A stretch of DNA of 64,000 nucleotides from assembly GCA_003255065.1 (NCBI GenBank), contig QAOA01000936.1:231018-295017 (forward strand), in the 5' to 3' direction. The position numbers and the translations under genes were made by a program. The notes beneath the pieces were generated by a model. That model had not been told where the DNA came from, did no database searches, and was given only the letters and a program-made list of their open reading frames with translations. Shown here piece by piece: positions 22,467-38,411 of this stretch. The stretch is from Cercis canadensis (taxonomy: Eukaryota; Streptophyta; Magnoliopsida; Fabales; Fabaceae). Numbering within the stretch: position 1 is the stretch's first letter; each line of letters begins with the position of its first letter.

Positions 22467-25400
22467 TTACCTTCTAGGGGAGGTGCCACTTTGAAGCTTA
22501 ATTAGAGAATAGTAAGCTCCATCACGTCCCAAGGAAATCAATTCATTATGTGAGCCTTGTTCCGCAACCTTGCCATTCTTAATGACAGCAATGGAGTTGG
22601 ATTTCTGTATTGTAGATAGCCTGTGAGCCACCACAATGCATGTTCTGCCGACCATCATCTTCTCAAGTGCTTCTTGAACCAAGTTCTCTGACACACTATC
22701 AAGTGCACTTGTAGCCTCGTCAAGAAGGAGGATTGCAGGATTCTTCAGCATTGCACGAGCTAAAGCTACTCTTTGTTTCTGACCTCCTGAGAGCTGAACT
22801 CCTCTTTCTCCGCAGTATGTGTCATAACCATCTTTCATACCACTGCCAGGAAAAAATGTTAAAGGACAAGAGGAAGCATCTTTGTTAGCACAAAACTAGT
22901 GCTTACAGTTGCTGCCTAGTCTTGTAGCAGATTCTGCAGATCAATTAAGTATGGTTTGTTGCCAACACTGGTTGTAATTGTTTTAGTTAATTAAGAGAAT
23001 AGCAAAAGATAGAAAAGATACTAATTTTCCATTATAGTTGTCATACCTTATAAATTCGTGAGCATTAGCTAGAGCTGCAGCCCTTCTTATCTCAGATTCA
23101 GTTGCCTTTTCTTTCCCATAAGCAATGTTTTCTCGAATAGTTCCAGCAAAGAGGGTTGGTTCCTGACTTACTAATGCAATATGTGACCTTAGTGTTCTCA
23201 AATTATAGGCCTTGACGTCTTGTTCATCTATGCAGACTGTTCCCTTCACGGGATCGTAAAACCTCTCAATAAGGCCAATAATAGTTGATTTACCACAACC
23301 GCTGTGTCCCACTAGTGCTACTGTTCTCCCAGCCTCAATTTTAAGACACAGACCCTTGAATATCATCATATCAGGTCTAGTTGGATATGCAAAGAAAACA
23401 CTTTTAAGCTCAACTCGGCCCCTTATTTTCTTTTTTGTGTCCACTCCCCATGAGATATCAGGATCAATCTCAGTTTTCCTGTCTAAGATAGCAAAAACTG
23501 ATCGAACTGCGTTGTTTCCTTTAGATATGTCAGAAGTCATGCTTCCAGCTTCTGCAATAATATATGCAGTAAAAAGCAATATTAAAAATGCTTGAAAGAG
23601 ATGCTGTGGTTCTATGAGTCCTTGTATCAGGAGCTTCCCACCATACCAGTAAGCCAAGGCTGTTGATGCAGTGTTAAAAAACTGGGAGCTGAAAAGACCA
23701 AAACCCGAAATCCATGACTGTCTAACACTCTCCTTTTTAGGGCCTACCATTGTAGATTTGAAGAGAGCCAACATTCTTTTCTGAGAACTGAAGGCAGTTA
23801 TGGTTCTATGGTTTATAACAGCTTCACTTGCAAGTTGGCTTCCTTCCTTTTGTGCTTTTCGGGCTTTTTCTCCCATACTCTTCATTAGGACACTTCTCGC
23901 GTAAAAGCTCCCAATGACTAATGGCTGCACCGCAATCATCACAAGGGTAAGCCTCCATGTGAGTACTAGTCCCACTGTGTAAGCAAAGATAGACCCAAAA
24001 ACTGCTTGGGCCAACAGTGACATTCGGTCCCCAACAAGGGAGCGAACCATGTTTGCTTCAGAAGCTAATCTTGCACAAATGGCTGCACTGGTGTTCTCTT
24101 CATTATCAAACCACCCTATCTCAAAAGTCATGAACTTTTCAACTAGTTTCTCTCGTACTCTTTTAGTCAATCTTTCTCCCATAACTGCAAAATTATAGTG
24201 CTGGAGAATACTTGCTAAGAAGTTAAAAACACCAATTCCTAAGAAAACGAGGGCCAGGACTCTAGTTTTAGACTTGATCTTAGAGTTGTCAGTTTCAAAG
24301 TAAACTGATATAAGTGTTCCCACACAGTATGCATTTACAGGTTGTACTGCTCCTGAGCCTATTGCACCCAAACATCCAAGCACTGCTCTTCCCCACTCTG
24401 GTGCATTCATTTTCAGCAAACGCCACTGGGAAGGAGCAGGATAATCTGATCTTTTCAAGTTATCTTCATAACTATCATCATCAAGATCATATTGGATGGA
24501 GTAGGAGTAGGGCGTCCCAACAGAAAATGCCTGGCTAAAGGGATATAGTACTGGAGTGCCTTGTGTGCTTGATCTGAAACTTACTGCTGGGCTTTGTGGA
24601 ATGCTCACCCTATGGACATTCCTTCCATTTCCATCCATTTGAAAATTGGAATTTCTGGATTCTTCATTTTGTGTTGCTACTTGCTGCAACTCTACCATTC
24701 GAGCATATTCCCCTCCTTGTCCATTATTCATTTCCATCAGCTGGTTGTGAGTACCAGATTCAATAACTCTCCCAGCTTGAAAAACTGCAATGAGGTTAGC
24801 TGTTTGTATTGTAGACAGACGATGAGCAATGATGATCGTTGTCCTTCCTTTTGAAGCCTGCTCAATTGCTTCCTGCACCACTCTTTCGGATTGCGTATCC
24901 AGTGCACTAGTGGCTTCATCAAGCAGCAGAATCTTTGGATCCCTAATTAAAGCTCTTGCTATGGCAATTCGCTGCTTTTGCCCTCCAGACAATTGGAATC
25001 CAAACTGCCCCACCTAGGAAAACCATCATGTCAAGGATTCAGTTAAACAAGCTTAGAATATATATAGTGGACAACTGACAAGAGCCAAATAACATGAGTA
25101 AAAGAGTTGAAGTTAGCTTACTTGAGTTTCATATCCATCTGTTAGCTTGACAATGAAATCGTGTGCATTTGCTGCTTTAGCTGCATTTATCACATCATCC
25201 ATTGAAGCCCCTTCTTTTCCAAACATTATATTTTCTTTTATGGATGTGGCAAAAAGAATAGGCTCTTGGTTTACTAGTCCAAGTTGGGATCTCAACCATT
25301 TCAATTGAAGTCTGCTAATCTTGTGGCCATCCAAGAGTATTTCTCCCTCAACAGGATCGTAAAATCTCTCAAGCAGTGCAATGACAGTGGATTTTCCTGA

Positions 25401-27330
25401 ACCACTACCTCCCACAAGACCTACTCTCTTGCCTGCTGGAACCTTAAGATTGAATCCTTGCAAGATGGGTGTATCTGGCCTTGATGGGTAACAAAAGTAG
25501 ATGTCTTGAAATTCAATTTCTCCTCTCACATATGATAAAGCCTTTCCTTTTTTATCTTCAGAATCTATACTTGGCACCCGATCAATCATTTCAAAAAGAC
25601 GGGTCACAGCAGCAGTTGCCTCTGTGATAGCAGTTAAATTTGGAAGCGCACTTAAAACACTCCTGAAATTTTTGAAGCTTAATTTATTAGTATGTAAAAA
25701 ATTAAACATTTAAACCATATGTAATTTACATAAAACCAGAACATCAATAATGAGTAAATAACTTACAGCCCTCCCATGAGAACATTGAAGCCAGCTACAA
25801 ATACGTGCCCACCCTCTTCTCCTTTGTCAGTAACCAAGTAAGTTCCAACCCAAGCCTGAAAACCCCAACTTACATAAATAACTCCCAAGCTTCCTAACAT
25901 CAACCCCTTTGCAAAACCTTGCTTTATTCCAAGATCCATAGTCTTTTCAAGTGCACTGCTAAATCTGTCTAGTGTTTGACGTTCCCCTACGTAAGAATAA
26001 ACAGTCCTTATTGAAGAAATTGCTTGTTCTGCAATCCCTCCAGCAACCCCATAAGATTCAATCATTTTCATTATGAGATCCAACATGATCTTCCCGAATA
26101 CAAGAGCAGGAACAATAAACATGATTGAGAGTGGTATGGCTGCCAATGTAAGCCTCCATGACAGAACAAATGCAAAGATGTGGCAGAAGAGAAATGTTGA
26201 CATGTAAGCCATGCAGTCAGGTATCTACACACAGCAGAAGATGTAATTAAACAAAGCATAAAGATAATGATTCATTTACTTCTTTGGTGTTTTGACACTA
26301 ATCTATTTAATGCTTCTCTAGCATGTGATGGTCATTGTTCGCGTCACAACTTGAAAGGTTGCATTTCAAACAAATGAAATATATCTATTATGGTGGCAGC
26401 AGAACCTAATAAACAAACCAAATGTATCTATTATGATTACATTTCAAACTGAAAACTAACCTTTTCACACAAAGCAACTTGGATTGTATTGGCATCAGAG
26501 GAGATGAGGGAGACAACTTGGAAGGTTGTTGAAGAACCAGCCGTTTGTGTGTCATAGAAACCTACTTCTTGTCTAAGCACCGATTTTAGGTATTCCATTC
26601 TCATTTTAGAAGTTTGTCTCTCGGCAGTTCTTGTCCAACATATTCCTTCTGCAATAGCCAATATCAAATGGAACAAAACAAGAAAAACAGTTAGATTTAG
26701 TTTTGTTAACCACGCTATAAGCTTAAGTTTCAAGTGGAGATGAATTCTGCAAGGAAGGAGACAAAATTAAAAATGTGCAGCTTACCAACAAAAGCTGAAA
26801 GTCCAACTCCAATTGCAACCAAGAAAAGCCTAAGTGCATACTGAAAAAGGGACAGGGAAATTGTAATCTCATACTGTTTCAAATGTCCCAAAAACATATA
26901 TGGAGAAAGAACAGAAAATAGATACTCTGCCTCATTTTCTGCCTGATAAATCAAAAAACAACGAGGATGTTCCGTGATACTGAGATCTGCATTTTTTTTC
27001 TTTACAACTGAATGTACTATTACTGCGGAAGCAATGACTTCGCAGTTGGATTTGCTCTACCCATATGATTTTTTCCAAGTAACATATTTCAATAATGATA
27101 GATGGTACAGTAGCCATTGTTGCCATAGCAGATGGTAGGAAAATGATTTTTCTTTTTTTCTCAGGCATTTCTACAAACATCAATTATGCATTTTGGGATG
27201 CAACACACCTAAAATCTGAAAATTTGGATGCCATTAGAAAAAGATATATTACGTAAGTACTTATATTGGAAGACAAACTTGAATCTGATTAATGATTATA
27301 TAACAAGGAGTCAAGAATAACAGAAGCATT

Positions 27331-27370
<40 letters not shown>

Positions 27371-28271
27371 NNTTTTTTTTTTTTTTTTTTTTACTAGAAA
27401 TGTAAATTGGGTAGGTTGAACTATTTATGTTTGAGTTAAGAACGTTTCCCTACTTAGTAACTCGAAAGAAAAGAGAAAACACAACAAAATAAGGGAAAAT
27501 AAATCCATGTCTATTATAATATTGAAACATATGAAATATATATTTAAATACCATTTGGGTTTGAAGAGAAGAGAAAACAACAAGAAAAGGGAAAATAAAT
27601 CCATATCTAGTAAAAAATTGAAACATATCAAATATAGATATTATGAGTTAATTTTTTCCCCCCATGGAAGACGTTGTCTTCCCTTCCCACTGAAAAAAAC
27701 AGGGTTTTATTTTCATTATTGTGTATAGGAGGACAGTTTACAAGTATGCATGGAATCATGATTACGAGATGATAGACAATAGATAAAGGAGTGAAAATGA
27801 AAAAGTTCTGATTTTATTACTTAAAAAAGAGATGAATCTCATCTCATTTTTAACATGAATCATTTTTCCTATGACTTGCATCCCAAATTTTCAACCTACT
27901 AATTTTTCACCTTCCCACTTTCACCTCTACTAATTTCATCATTGCTTAAGAGCTAACAAAAGAACTCTGAAAAAGATACTTTTAACCCTGTATTAGCCTA
28001 TGAAAATGAGGTAGTATGCCATATGAATCACCATCCCTGTATCTCATTGCAAAATAGTATCAAAGGAGAGTTTTCTCAACAAGCTCACCTTGTTCACATC
28101 ATCTTGTGACAAACCGCTGTTCTTGTCTCCATAGTCGTTGATCACATCACTGAGAATGTACATCATGAGAGGGTTTTGCAGCCCATCTCCAAGGCTTCCC
28201 ATTGTCCCAAAAAACATCAACAACTTATCCACCCCATCTGCATAACGAAACATGTTATTTTTCTTCCCCAT
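22467..28271 (-). CDS. ABC transporter B family full transporter (ABCB15-type, MDR/P-glycoprotein)
   Basis: Seven exons on the minus strand read 28089-28271, 26786-26840, 26461-26648, 25767-26224, 25122-25662, 23047-25013 and 22467-22842, giving 1255 residues. The order is TMD1, NBD1, linker, TMD2, NBD2. NBD1 has Walker [10 protein letters not shown] (about 379-387), signature LSGGQKQR (about 483) and [15 protein letters not shown]2 has GHSGCGKST (about 1044-1052), signature LSGGQKQR (about 1148) and a second [13 protein letters not shown] chose the ATG of [13 protein letters not shown], typical of this clade; an in-frame ATG ten codons upstream (28301) is possible. The protein exports substrates across the plasma membrane with ATP. 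Close relatives include ABCB15-22, some of which move auxin; the substrate here is unknown. A T-run with NN lies in intron 1. Confidence 0.93.
27334..27392. repeat. T homopolymer interrupted by NN, in intron 1 of the ABCB gene
   Basis: About 57 T surround two N at 27371-27372. The true length is unknown. It lies well away from the splice sites of the flanking exons (26840 and 28089). Confidence 0.85.
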
Positions 28272-28301
28272 TTTCCTCTTTCCCTCTCTTTGGAGAGACA
28301 C

Positions 28302-31109
28302 CCCCCACTACCACTTTCAAGCTATAATAAGCTTCATCACCAATCTCACCTAAATGAATATAAATTATATATGTTTAGTTAGATTCACTTAGCTGAGCAC
28401 AATACGGCAGGCACAAGTTGGCTGTTACTATTGTTTTTTACAAAGGAATTCAGCGATGGTACAAAAGGGGGTGAATTGGCTTGTTCTATGTAAACTTAGC
28501 AAACGTCGTTTGTTGGACTTGTCTTCTTGTTATCCTCAATACTTGCAGAGAATGATTCCCCTGTTTTTATCGGTGAGGATATGTCGAGCCAATCAGACCA
28601 GGTCAATAGTAATAGATATTCAGAAAATGTCATTGTTTCGATGATACTAAGGCATTTTCGTTGGGAGTATCTTTGTGCCCTTGCTTTGTTACATAGGGGC
28701 CATAAAAATCATATAAGATTTGTTTAAAACAATGATTGTATCTACGTATGTGTTTTAAACTATGCTGCCGTCCGAACTCAGCAAGCGACACTTGAGTAGA
28801 GTCAATCTCTGTTGCCTACTCGAATTGAACTACTATCCATCTATCAATCTTTTCTTTCTGTACTTCTCTGTTGTACGCTGTCCTTTTCAGTACTTGGTGA
28901 ATTTGCACTTGGAGATTCCCCCTTAAATTCAACAACCACCTTTTACCTTTTAATATTTGTATAGACTTCCCAACTTATCTAGAGATGAGATCCTTTCAGC
29001 TTGTTTAGAAGGATTTAGTTAGATGCTTTCTTTTGTTTTGGCTTTTTGGTTCAATTGCATTTTTCCTCATAATTTATTGGTATGATTATAATGTTCTCCT
29101 AATCTTTCTCCTTTGAAGACGTTACCTCTTAGTCTTTGTAATGTCTCCTTACAAATATAGTACCTCTAGTGCCATTTTAATGAGGATAACTCCAAGAATA
29201 ATGCGCACATGAGCTAATCTAATATGATCATATTACGTGCCTATTTATGCAGATAAGCACAGTTTTCATAATTCTTATCTAATTAATTTCATGTGAATGA
29301 ATTATTGTAGTATTGTTTTAATAATTTCTTTTGGGTGATGGTGGTGGTGGATAGCAAAGCAAGCCAATAGATTAAAGGAATCTACTTAAATCCAATTAGG
29401 ATGGGTCATTGGAATTGCACAAATAGATTATGGGGAAAGTGAAATTGGCTTTATTTTTTCTTATGGGACCATTTGTTTGGTGCCTTATTAGCCATAGAAA
29501 TTATTTTCATATGCTGAAGAGAAAATCGGTTCTAGTGCCTCTTTAATTACTGTGAAATAGGGATTTAGATCCAGTCATGTCACTTGAGTCATGTTGCTCA
29601 AATCTGAGCCGTCCATTTCATTAAAGCTCATTTCAACCATTAAATATTAATGTGTTTTAATGGTTGAAATGACTTTAAATAGAATAGACGGCTTAGATCT
29701 AAGCAACATGACTCAAGTTAACATGACTGGATCTCTTCCTGTGAAATAGTAGCTAATTCCTTTTACCTTTTTTTTTTAAGAAAAAAAGCCCACCATATTA
29801 TGCTTAACTACCTCCTCCCCCTCTCTAAAACAGGGCAACTGAAGAGTTTTTCACCAAGTTAGCCTACGATGCAGCATTTCTGAAAGAATCAAGGGATTTC
29901 ATTTCCAGAAAGCTCACTGCAATGATCAAACGATCTATACGAGATGCTTCTTTGTCCATCCTCAATACTACTCTTGGTTTATAAATACAACTGAACTTTC
30001 AGGAAAGCAACAACAAAATATCAATCTCGGTTTATAAATCTAAAAGAACATTCAGCCTTTCAGGAAAGCAACAGCAAAAATATCAATCTAAAAAGTGATT
30101 TGCAATCTTGTCATATCTGATGGTATTGAGTGCTAACAGACTAATTAACAGTGCATCATTCCCAAGCTTATTCATCAACTACTTTTAACTACTCGTTTGA
30201 TTAGTGCATATGCCTATGGCTATCACTGGTAGTGACATATTATCCTTTCTCTCTAGTCTTTTTCTAGTTCATTAGATTTCACCCACACAAATGGAATAAA
30301 TCTAGTTCTCTATCATGAATCTCATAATATTCACCTTATTATATTTGCAAGCCGGTAAGTTTAAAATACAAAATTCTTCCTTGTGCTTAAATTAGAGGTT
30401 AATTAAATCACGTGATCAACACATTACATTTCTATCAATTAACTAATGGTCAAATGGACAAAAAAAGTTTTTTGCACAAATTTTGAATTTTAAAAGATTT
30501 TATGCATATGAAATTTTTTGCACATTGACTAGAGTTGAAACTTAAATAACTTATGACCGAGTAATACTAAAGTTACGCTCAAGAATTTTGAGTTTTGTAT
30601 TCAAAGCCAAAGTACCAAAAAAAAGAAGTTGAAACTTGAAAAGAGGTTTCATTCATTTTACCCTTAAATTTATTTAAACTTCACCTAGACTTTAGTTAGA
30701 CTTATTTAAAAAAAATTTGTATGACTATCTTATACATTATTTTCATAAGGGGTGTTTGTTTTGCAAAATTTTATTTATTTATTTGAGAATACTACATTCT
30801 CAGGTTTGATGTATAAGTTTAAGAAAAAAACAATTTTAAGACTTTATTATTGTAAGAATAAGAATTGGGCCATAACCCCAAACAAAAGGGTGCATGCATG
30901 CATACATTTGGGGGTGATACAGTATATAAGGATAGCAAGAACTTAACAAAGTCAATACCTGACAAATGGCATAATCAAAGAATTTCTATTCTATTTAAAA
31001 TTTTATATAATACACAGAACTAGACAGACAGCTGATATTATATATTGATGAGTAGACGAAAACAACAAAAGTCAAGAGCAGGATACATATTACGTTACAA
31101 CACAAAACA
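28302..31109. other. Non-coding spacer between the ABCB and BET3 genes
   Basis: No gene is supported. The left part should hold the ABCB promoter and the right end the BET3 3' UTR. The spacer contains the Mutator-like MITE at 29561-29738. Short frames at 28456-28644 and 28527-28727 overlap in different frames and match nothing I recognise. Confidence 0.6.
29561..29738. mobile_element. Mutator-like MITE with long inverted repeats and 11-bp target duplication
   Basis: The two arms (about 29561-29643 and 29654-29738) are near-perfect inverted repeats, including AGATCCAGTCATGT, ACTTGAGTCATGTTGCT and TCATTTCAACCATTAAA, with a loop of about 10 bp. Outside the element lies a direct repeat CTGTGAAATAG at 29550-29560 and 29739-29749. 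Long inverted repeats with a 9-11 bp target duplication are the pattern of Mutator-like elements. The whole unit could form a near-continuous hairpin of about 178 bases. Confidence 0.85.
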
Positions 31110-34100
31110 TTACTCATCATCCTTGTATGGATACTCTTCTGGAACTTGCTTGAGAAGTTTTACCTGCAACTCAAACACATCATCACCTCGAAGCATGTCA
31201 CGGACCCATGTGACTTCAGTCTTCATTGACACCTGAATACGGATATATATAAAAATTATAATGACAAGGAAGAGAATCATATGGTATAGAAAACAACAAC
31301 TAAGCTTCAGCATCATGTCATCCCCTACAGCCATGGCTCAGAATATCACGGGAAACAACACAGCATGTTATACCTTATTTTCCTCCAAGAGAATACTATC
31401 TCAAAGTTGGTTTTAAATTTAAATTTGAGGGAGTTCATTGATGAATCTCGTTAAGTATATAGACAAGCAGAAAGGTAAATATTAATAGAAACTTTGTTCC
31501 CTGGCAGATACCACACCAAAACCCATGAGTAAGTTTACCTACTGCAGCAATCCAAGGTACTACATTTTCCTAGCTTGCTATGTGTGAAAACACAAACTAA
31601 AAACAAAATTAATATGAATGTTTTATCAGGTAGGAGCAAAATATCAGAGTCATGTAACGGATGGGAATAGAAACTTACCATCTCTAAGGCACCTCTAATG
31701 ACTCCACTTAAAATGTTGCAATAGTACAGACCTTGACAGGTATCAGGAAGCTCAACAAAGTCTACCAAGGGATTATCCTCCAAAACAATACTGCAACATG
31801 TTCCATCAGCATCCCAATTGGTCACAGATGCAGTAACACCAAGGAACATTTTAAAACCAACCTGTATAAAAGCATTATTAAGGCCAAGAAGAATAAAAAC
31901 TTACCTTGCCCTTTAATTATGCTTTTCAGAAAATAATTACTAAATATACATATCAATTATCTAAACAAGAAGTAATGTATAGCCCACCCTCATAAAAGTT
32001 ATCATGATGACTAAAACATGTAACAGTCAACCAACTGTATCATTTTGAAATCAAACATCAAAAGCCCACACCAACATTTTAGCATGCCAACAAGAGCTAA
32101 GGAATGCGAATCCTAAACCCTAAACCCTACATAGCCTCAGATTACAATTGCTCACAGCGGGTTGATACAGATCAGTAAAGGTGAACTTAGGTTAAAAGCT
32201 ATTGGATTTTGAAATCTTTTCAATCTGAATTCACTTGAACGAAAGAATAGGTTTGGTAAAGTTGACAAGGAATACACTTCATAGAACATACACACAAATA
32301 AAAGAGAAAATAATTTTTTCCAATGAGAAACATTTTTAATGATGTCTAGAAATAAGGAAAGTTTTAAGTCCAAATATTGATATCGCAAGTGCTCTAAGGA
32401 TAATTTCTGTAATGGTACAACTAATGGATATATTATGCACTCTTTGATCATAGTAACCCATTTTATATATGCATTACATTGAGCTAAAACTGGACAAACT
32501 TAAGGACCTTAGTGACATATTTGGGTAGCAACTCCAAACATAAGACTCATTTCAATGATTCAATCTAACACCATTTGGGAGGGGGGGTGGGGCATACATC
32601 TAACAATAGATGAATATATTTACAAAGCCTAAAACAGGTCACAAATGCACACCTCAACAAAAAATCGCAAAGGAGCTGTATAGGTGTGGGTGCAAGTGCA
32701 ACTTCAATACAAGTCATGAAAGTGCCAAAATTATAAAAATTTTACAGTGCAAGTGTCTCTATTTAAATATTACAAATGATTGCGTGCATACACACGCCCC
32801 AATAAAATCCTAAATTTATTTGCATTATTTTTTTAATAAGTAGATTTACACCTTTATGTGTGATAACTGAATGATTTAAACATTTTCTTAATAGAACGTA
32901 ATTTATAAAAAATTAATTATATGATGAAAATATGGAAGAAAAAAATAATAATAAGAGTTAACTTTCCAGTAAAAGAGAAAAAAACCAAAATGAATCTATG
33001 GAACTTGTCAATTGAAGCTCTAAAACTCACTTTAATATTATTACTTTCCATTTCTAATATCGATAACGTTAAATTGAAAGCCTTTTTTGCTAATTTTTGG
33101 ATTTAAATATGTTACTCCATGTTTCCATGGAGCATCTGCAGACTGATGTGCAGTCTGTTGTTGGGTCGTGTCTTGCACAAATTTGAGTGACCCAGAGCTC
33201 ACATGTTTACTTCAAACTTGAAGATGAAAAATGAGTTAAGGCTTATATGATGACAGCCAATACCCCCGCATCTGACATCACATGTTATTAGAAATATTGA
33301 TATGTGAACCCAAAGAAACATATAAGTAGTTTTTCTTGAAGTTATGTATTTAACACCTTATGAATCTATTATTTCGTAACTAATCATAATCTTCTTCTTC
33401 AGTAGTTACAAAAAATTGAAATCCATACTCAGGCATACATGTTATATACACATCATAAAAGGGCTAGAATAGCAGTGTTTGCTACTGAAGGCATTTGCTT
33501 TCACACCTAACCTCAAACGAGTAGATCTCTGGTTCTCCACATAACTTCACTTAATCTATCCACAGCAAGAATGTGATATGACCATCATTACGGACTCAGT
33601 TAGATTACCAAAATAAGATTTATCAAACAATAGACATCAGAATCTCATTCCCAAGAAATCTCAAAAACAAAATATCTTGAAGCTCAGATATACCTAGTCA
33701 AGTAGTGACACTTGCCCACCGATGTGCTTCCTGATATTTATCAATATTTCAGGTATATCTTCCCCTTAGTTGAGGCCTCATATATGCCCCATATATGATA
33801 TACCTGAGTTATAATCTTTTGACTATGACACTGATTTTGCTTGCATTGATGGAACATAAAATCCCACTCGGGTGGTAAGTTTCAGTCACTACAGAACAAT
33901 TTGAGTTCATGCCTTCCAACTTATGAAACTGAGTTATTTACCCTGTTAAATGAAAATATTTACTTACAGTGTTCAAAATTATGTTAAAAACTTCAAATTA
34001 TGGGACCCTTTAGCCAAAAACAATGATAAAACAACGTAACCATGATCACATTAAGCAGTTAGAGTACTGACAGAAAGTATGGCAACAGTGAAAGTACTAT

Positions 34101-35217
34101 TAAGTAAACCATGGCAATTAGGGGAAATATTAAGGAATGAATATTTTTTGGATATAAAAGAAATCAAATGACAACAGAATACCTTTGCTATTACTTCAGC
34201 AGTCTCTTTGAAGTCCACACATCTCGAGACATTAGATTTAGCTAGAAACTCGTCAATCAAACGGATTCCAATATTGTAACCCCTGAAAACAAACTAAACA
34301 GTCAAATTTTGTGTAGCCATCAAATCAAATATATCGATAGTGGTCTCCTAGCCTTGAAAAACGAGAAGAAATTTACTTAAACAAAAGGAAATAGTAAAAT
34401 TTGATGAAAATTTTGCCGATTGTATCAGATTGGGAAGATGTCATACAATAACGTAAATATGGATTAGCAGTCATTACCACTTAACCAATGAAGTAGACTT
34501 CCTTGATAGACATGAAAATCAAATTTTATGACTCCAAAAGAGAGAAATGAGAAATATATGAAACCATTACACATTAGAAATGGAAATTCAGAAGAGATTC
34601 TCAATTTTACATTTGATCAAGCTGCTTGTTAACCTCCTCAACCTCTTCCAGATCTGTAAGCAACTGACGCACAATCGCCCCATACGTCAAAGTAAATAGC
34701 TCTGCATTCTGCATAATTGCCCCGCACGTCAAATCAAATACATTATAGAGAATATTAACACCAACTTGGTTAAAACCAACTGCAAATTACAAAGTATTTA
34801 CTGAAGCAAAAGCAGACGATGAAGTGATAAGTGCTACAAGTCAGGAAAAAAATTCAAAATAATTCTAAGAAATATGAAGATTCCGTGAACTTTGATTTCA
34901 TTTGATTCCAGGAGAAACAACAACAAAATGTAAGAAAAGTTGAGGTTCCAAAACAAATCAAGTAAATAAGAGATCCACCATAAGATTATCAATCCATACA
35001 GACGGATAAGAAAAAAATAAATAGCATTTCCAGCTGATTAGTTTGAAGAAGCAATTTTCGGTTTAAAACTCAAGGATTACGCATTTCATAGGTATTCTTT
35101 TTCCATAATTTTCTCGGCGATCAAACAGAATCTACAGGGGAATACATCCTCTTTGCTTACCACGCGTTCAACATTAGCGAATATCGCATCGCCGGATCGA
35201 GGACCAACGGGAGCCAT
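31110..35217 (-). CDS. BET3: TRAPP complex subunit BET3 (TRAPPC3)
   Basis: Five exons on the minus strand read 35161-35217, 34611-34708, 34183-34282, 31679-31861 and 31110-31232, giving 186 residues. The product is a core subunit of the TRAPP tethering complex, which acts as a Rab-GEF and vesicle tether at ER-Golgi and Golgi membranes. Family blocks are LFTLTYGAIV, GYNIGIRLIDEFLA, CVDFKETAEVIAKVGFKMFLG and the C-terminal DVFELQVKLLKQVPEEYP. Cys73 (in VSRCVDF) matches the position of the acylated Cys in animal BET3. Intron 3 is about 2.3 kb and holds a short telomere-like repeat near 32111-32130. The gene is divergent from the polyubiquitin locus and shares about 0.84 kb with it, start to start. 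Confidence 0.93.
32111..32130. repeat. Short telomere-like repeat in a BET3 intron
   Basis: The sequence CCTAAACCCTAAACCCTAC contains almost three plant telomere units. It lies deep in intron 3 of BET3, about 250 bases from exon 4. Confidence 0.7.
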
Positions 35218-36749
<1,532 letters not shown>

Positions 36750-38411
36750 CTCTGGATTGTGTCTGTTGTTGGTTCTGTGGTGGCAACTTTTAGTGGCTTA
36801 AAATGTTTCTACATTTGATATATGAACCTTATTTCTCTGTGACGTATATGGATGTTTCATAATTTGATTTGTTTTGTTCTGTTCTGTTCTTATCTTCATA
36901 CTATGGTATCGTTTGAAGTCTCTAATCTATAATTGGTTATAATACTTTTATAATCGTGCTTTTGTTAGATTTACGAATATGTAATCTATAATTGGTATAA
37001 TAGTGCTTATGTTAGATTTACGAATATATGCGCTTTCATTGACGTCTACTGGTTGTTGTTGCTAGCGCTTCGAAATGATACTAATGTTTGAAGCTGTTAT
37101 AGTTTTCAACTTTTCATGTGCCATTTACTTTTGCAACCAAGTGTTAGTTTCTACCATTAACAATTAATACTGACTCATGTTCTTTGAGCGCTTGTGAAGT
37201 TGATCGTGTCTTCATTCATATGTATGTTGATTTAGTAAGTTTCTTATTTTTGGGGGGACTTTCTGGTTTCCATTTCAACCATGTCTTGCCACTTTTGAGA
37301 GGTCTAATAAACGGGCTCAAATTCTGGACTACATATCCTCTTGTACAGCCACTATCATTATCTGTTTGACCATGATAGTATCCTGAAGACCTATGTCCAA
37401 ACTTAAAAGCTTGTTCCCTGCTTATGCTCAAAAATAACTACAGCCCTCTATTATGCTGTTATCTGCTGTGGCATTTTTATTATGCAGAGAACTAGCAGCA
37501 GCAGGTCCTCCTATTCCACGTCACTGCCAGATTTAGTTATGAGTTATATGTTGCTAAGTACTCTAGTTTTACAGTAATTTGATGAAGTCTTGCTTTTGCC
37601 CAGCGCCATTGATCTTATGACCACGTTCACATTTGTCATTCAACATCTGCCAAATTAAGAAAACTACAGAAGCGTAGAACCTTTGCTCGCCTTAGCATAA
37701 TATTAGCAGAAAGCACCTTTACTCGCCTTCGTATAATATCAACAGCAAAGCAGAGAAGAGACCAAGTAAGTTCACCATGAACTTGAAAAGAACTTCCGAC
37801 ATCTTTATTTCATTTTCTAATTTCAGCTAAGGCTTTCAGCTAAGGCAATCAAAAGCAGGTTGATACTATTGTTGTCTAAGTTAGACCCTGCCAGATTACT
37901 TCGTTCAATATAGACATTGCAGCCTAAGATAGAAGGTTTATTTGTAACAAGGTTGTCCGTTATTTGGGATTCAATTTATGCAGAATATCAGTTTGTGACC
38001 ATCTGTTTCATTTGGGGGTTGGCTCTCTAGGTTCTAACTTTCTCAGTTAAAGTCACATCAGACACTAACAAATAAGCACACGTGAATTAATTGATTGGAA
38101 ATTTGGAAGCATATATATCAACAATTTAATAGGTAAATATTGCAGAGCATTGCTTTTAGATTAGTTGTTAGTTGTTTCTGGTTAATAAGCAAGCTGGTCT
38201 TCATGATTTACTTTTCTTATTGTAATGGAAAAAGTAAAAACTGCGACAGCAACAACTCAGACTTGCCAAAGCATAAGATTTCTCATTACATACAAAAACA
38301 AGCACATTCTAAGTGCCTATACATATTAAGTGATCACACGACTAGTGATCTTTATTTAAACCGTAGGCAAGATAGCTCAGATTGTAGCCTGAGCTATCAT
38401 GATGGTACTTC
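36750..38411. other. Non-coding spacer between polyubiquitin and 2S albumin 3' ends
   Basis: No gene is supported. A short local direct repeat, TCTATAATTGGT, occurs near 36927 and 36983 with similar flanks (TTGTTAGATTTACGAATAT, then TTATGTTAGATTTACGAATAT). The frames at 37184-37369 and 38140-38415 have no recognisable features. Confidence 0.6.

Noticed and set aside
32111-32130. Telomere-like repeat as a sign of chromosome fusion
   Set aside because: Fewer than three units; short interstitial telomere words are common in plant introns and promoters.
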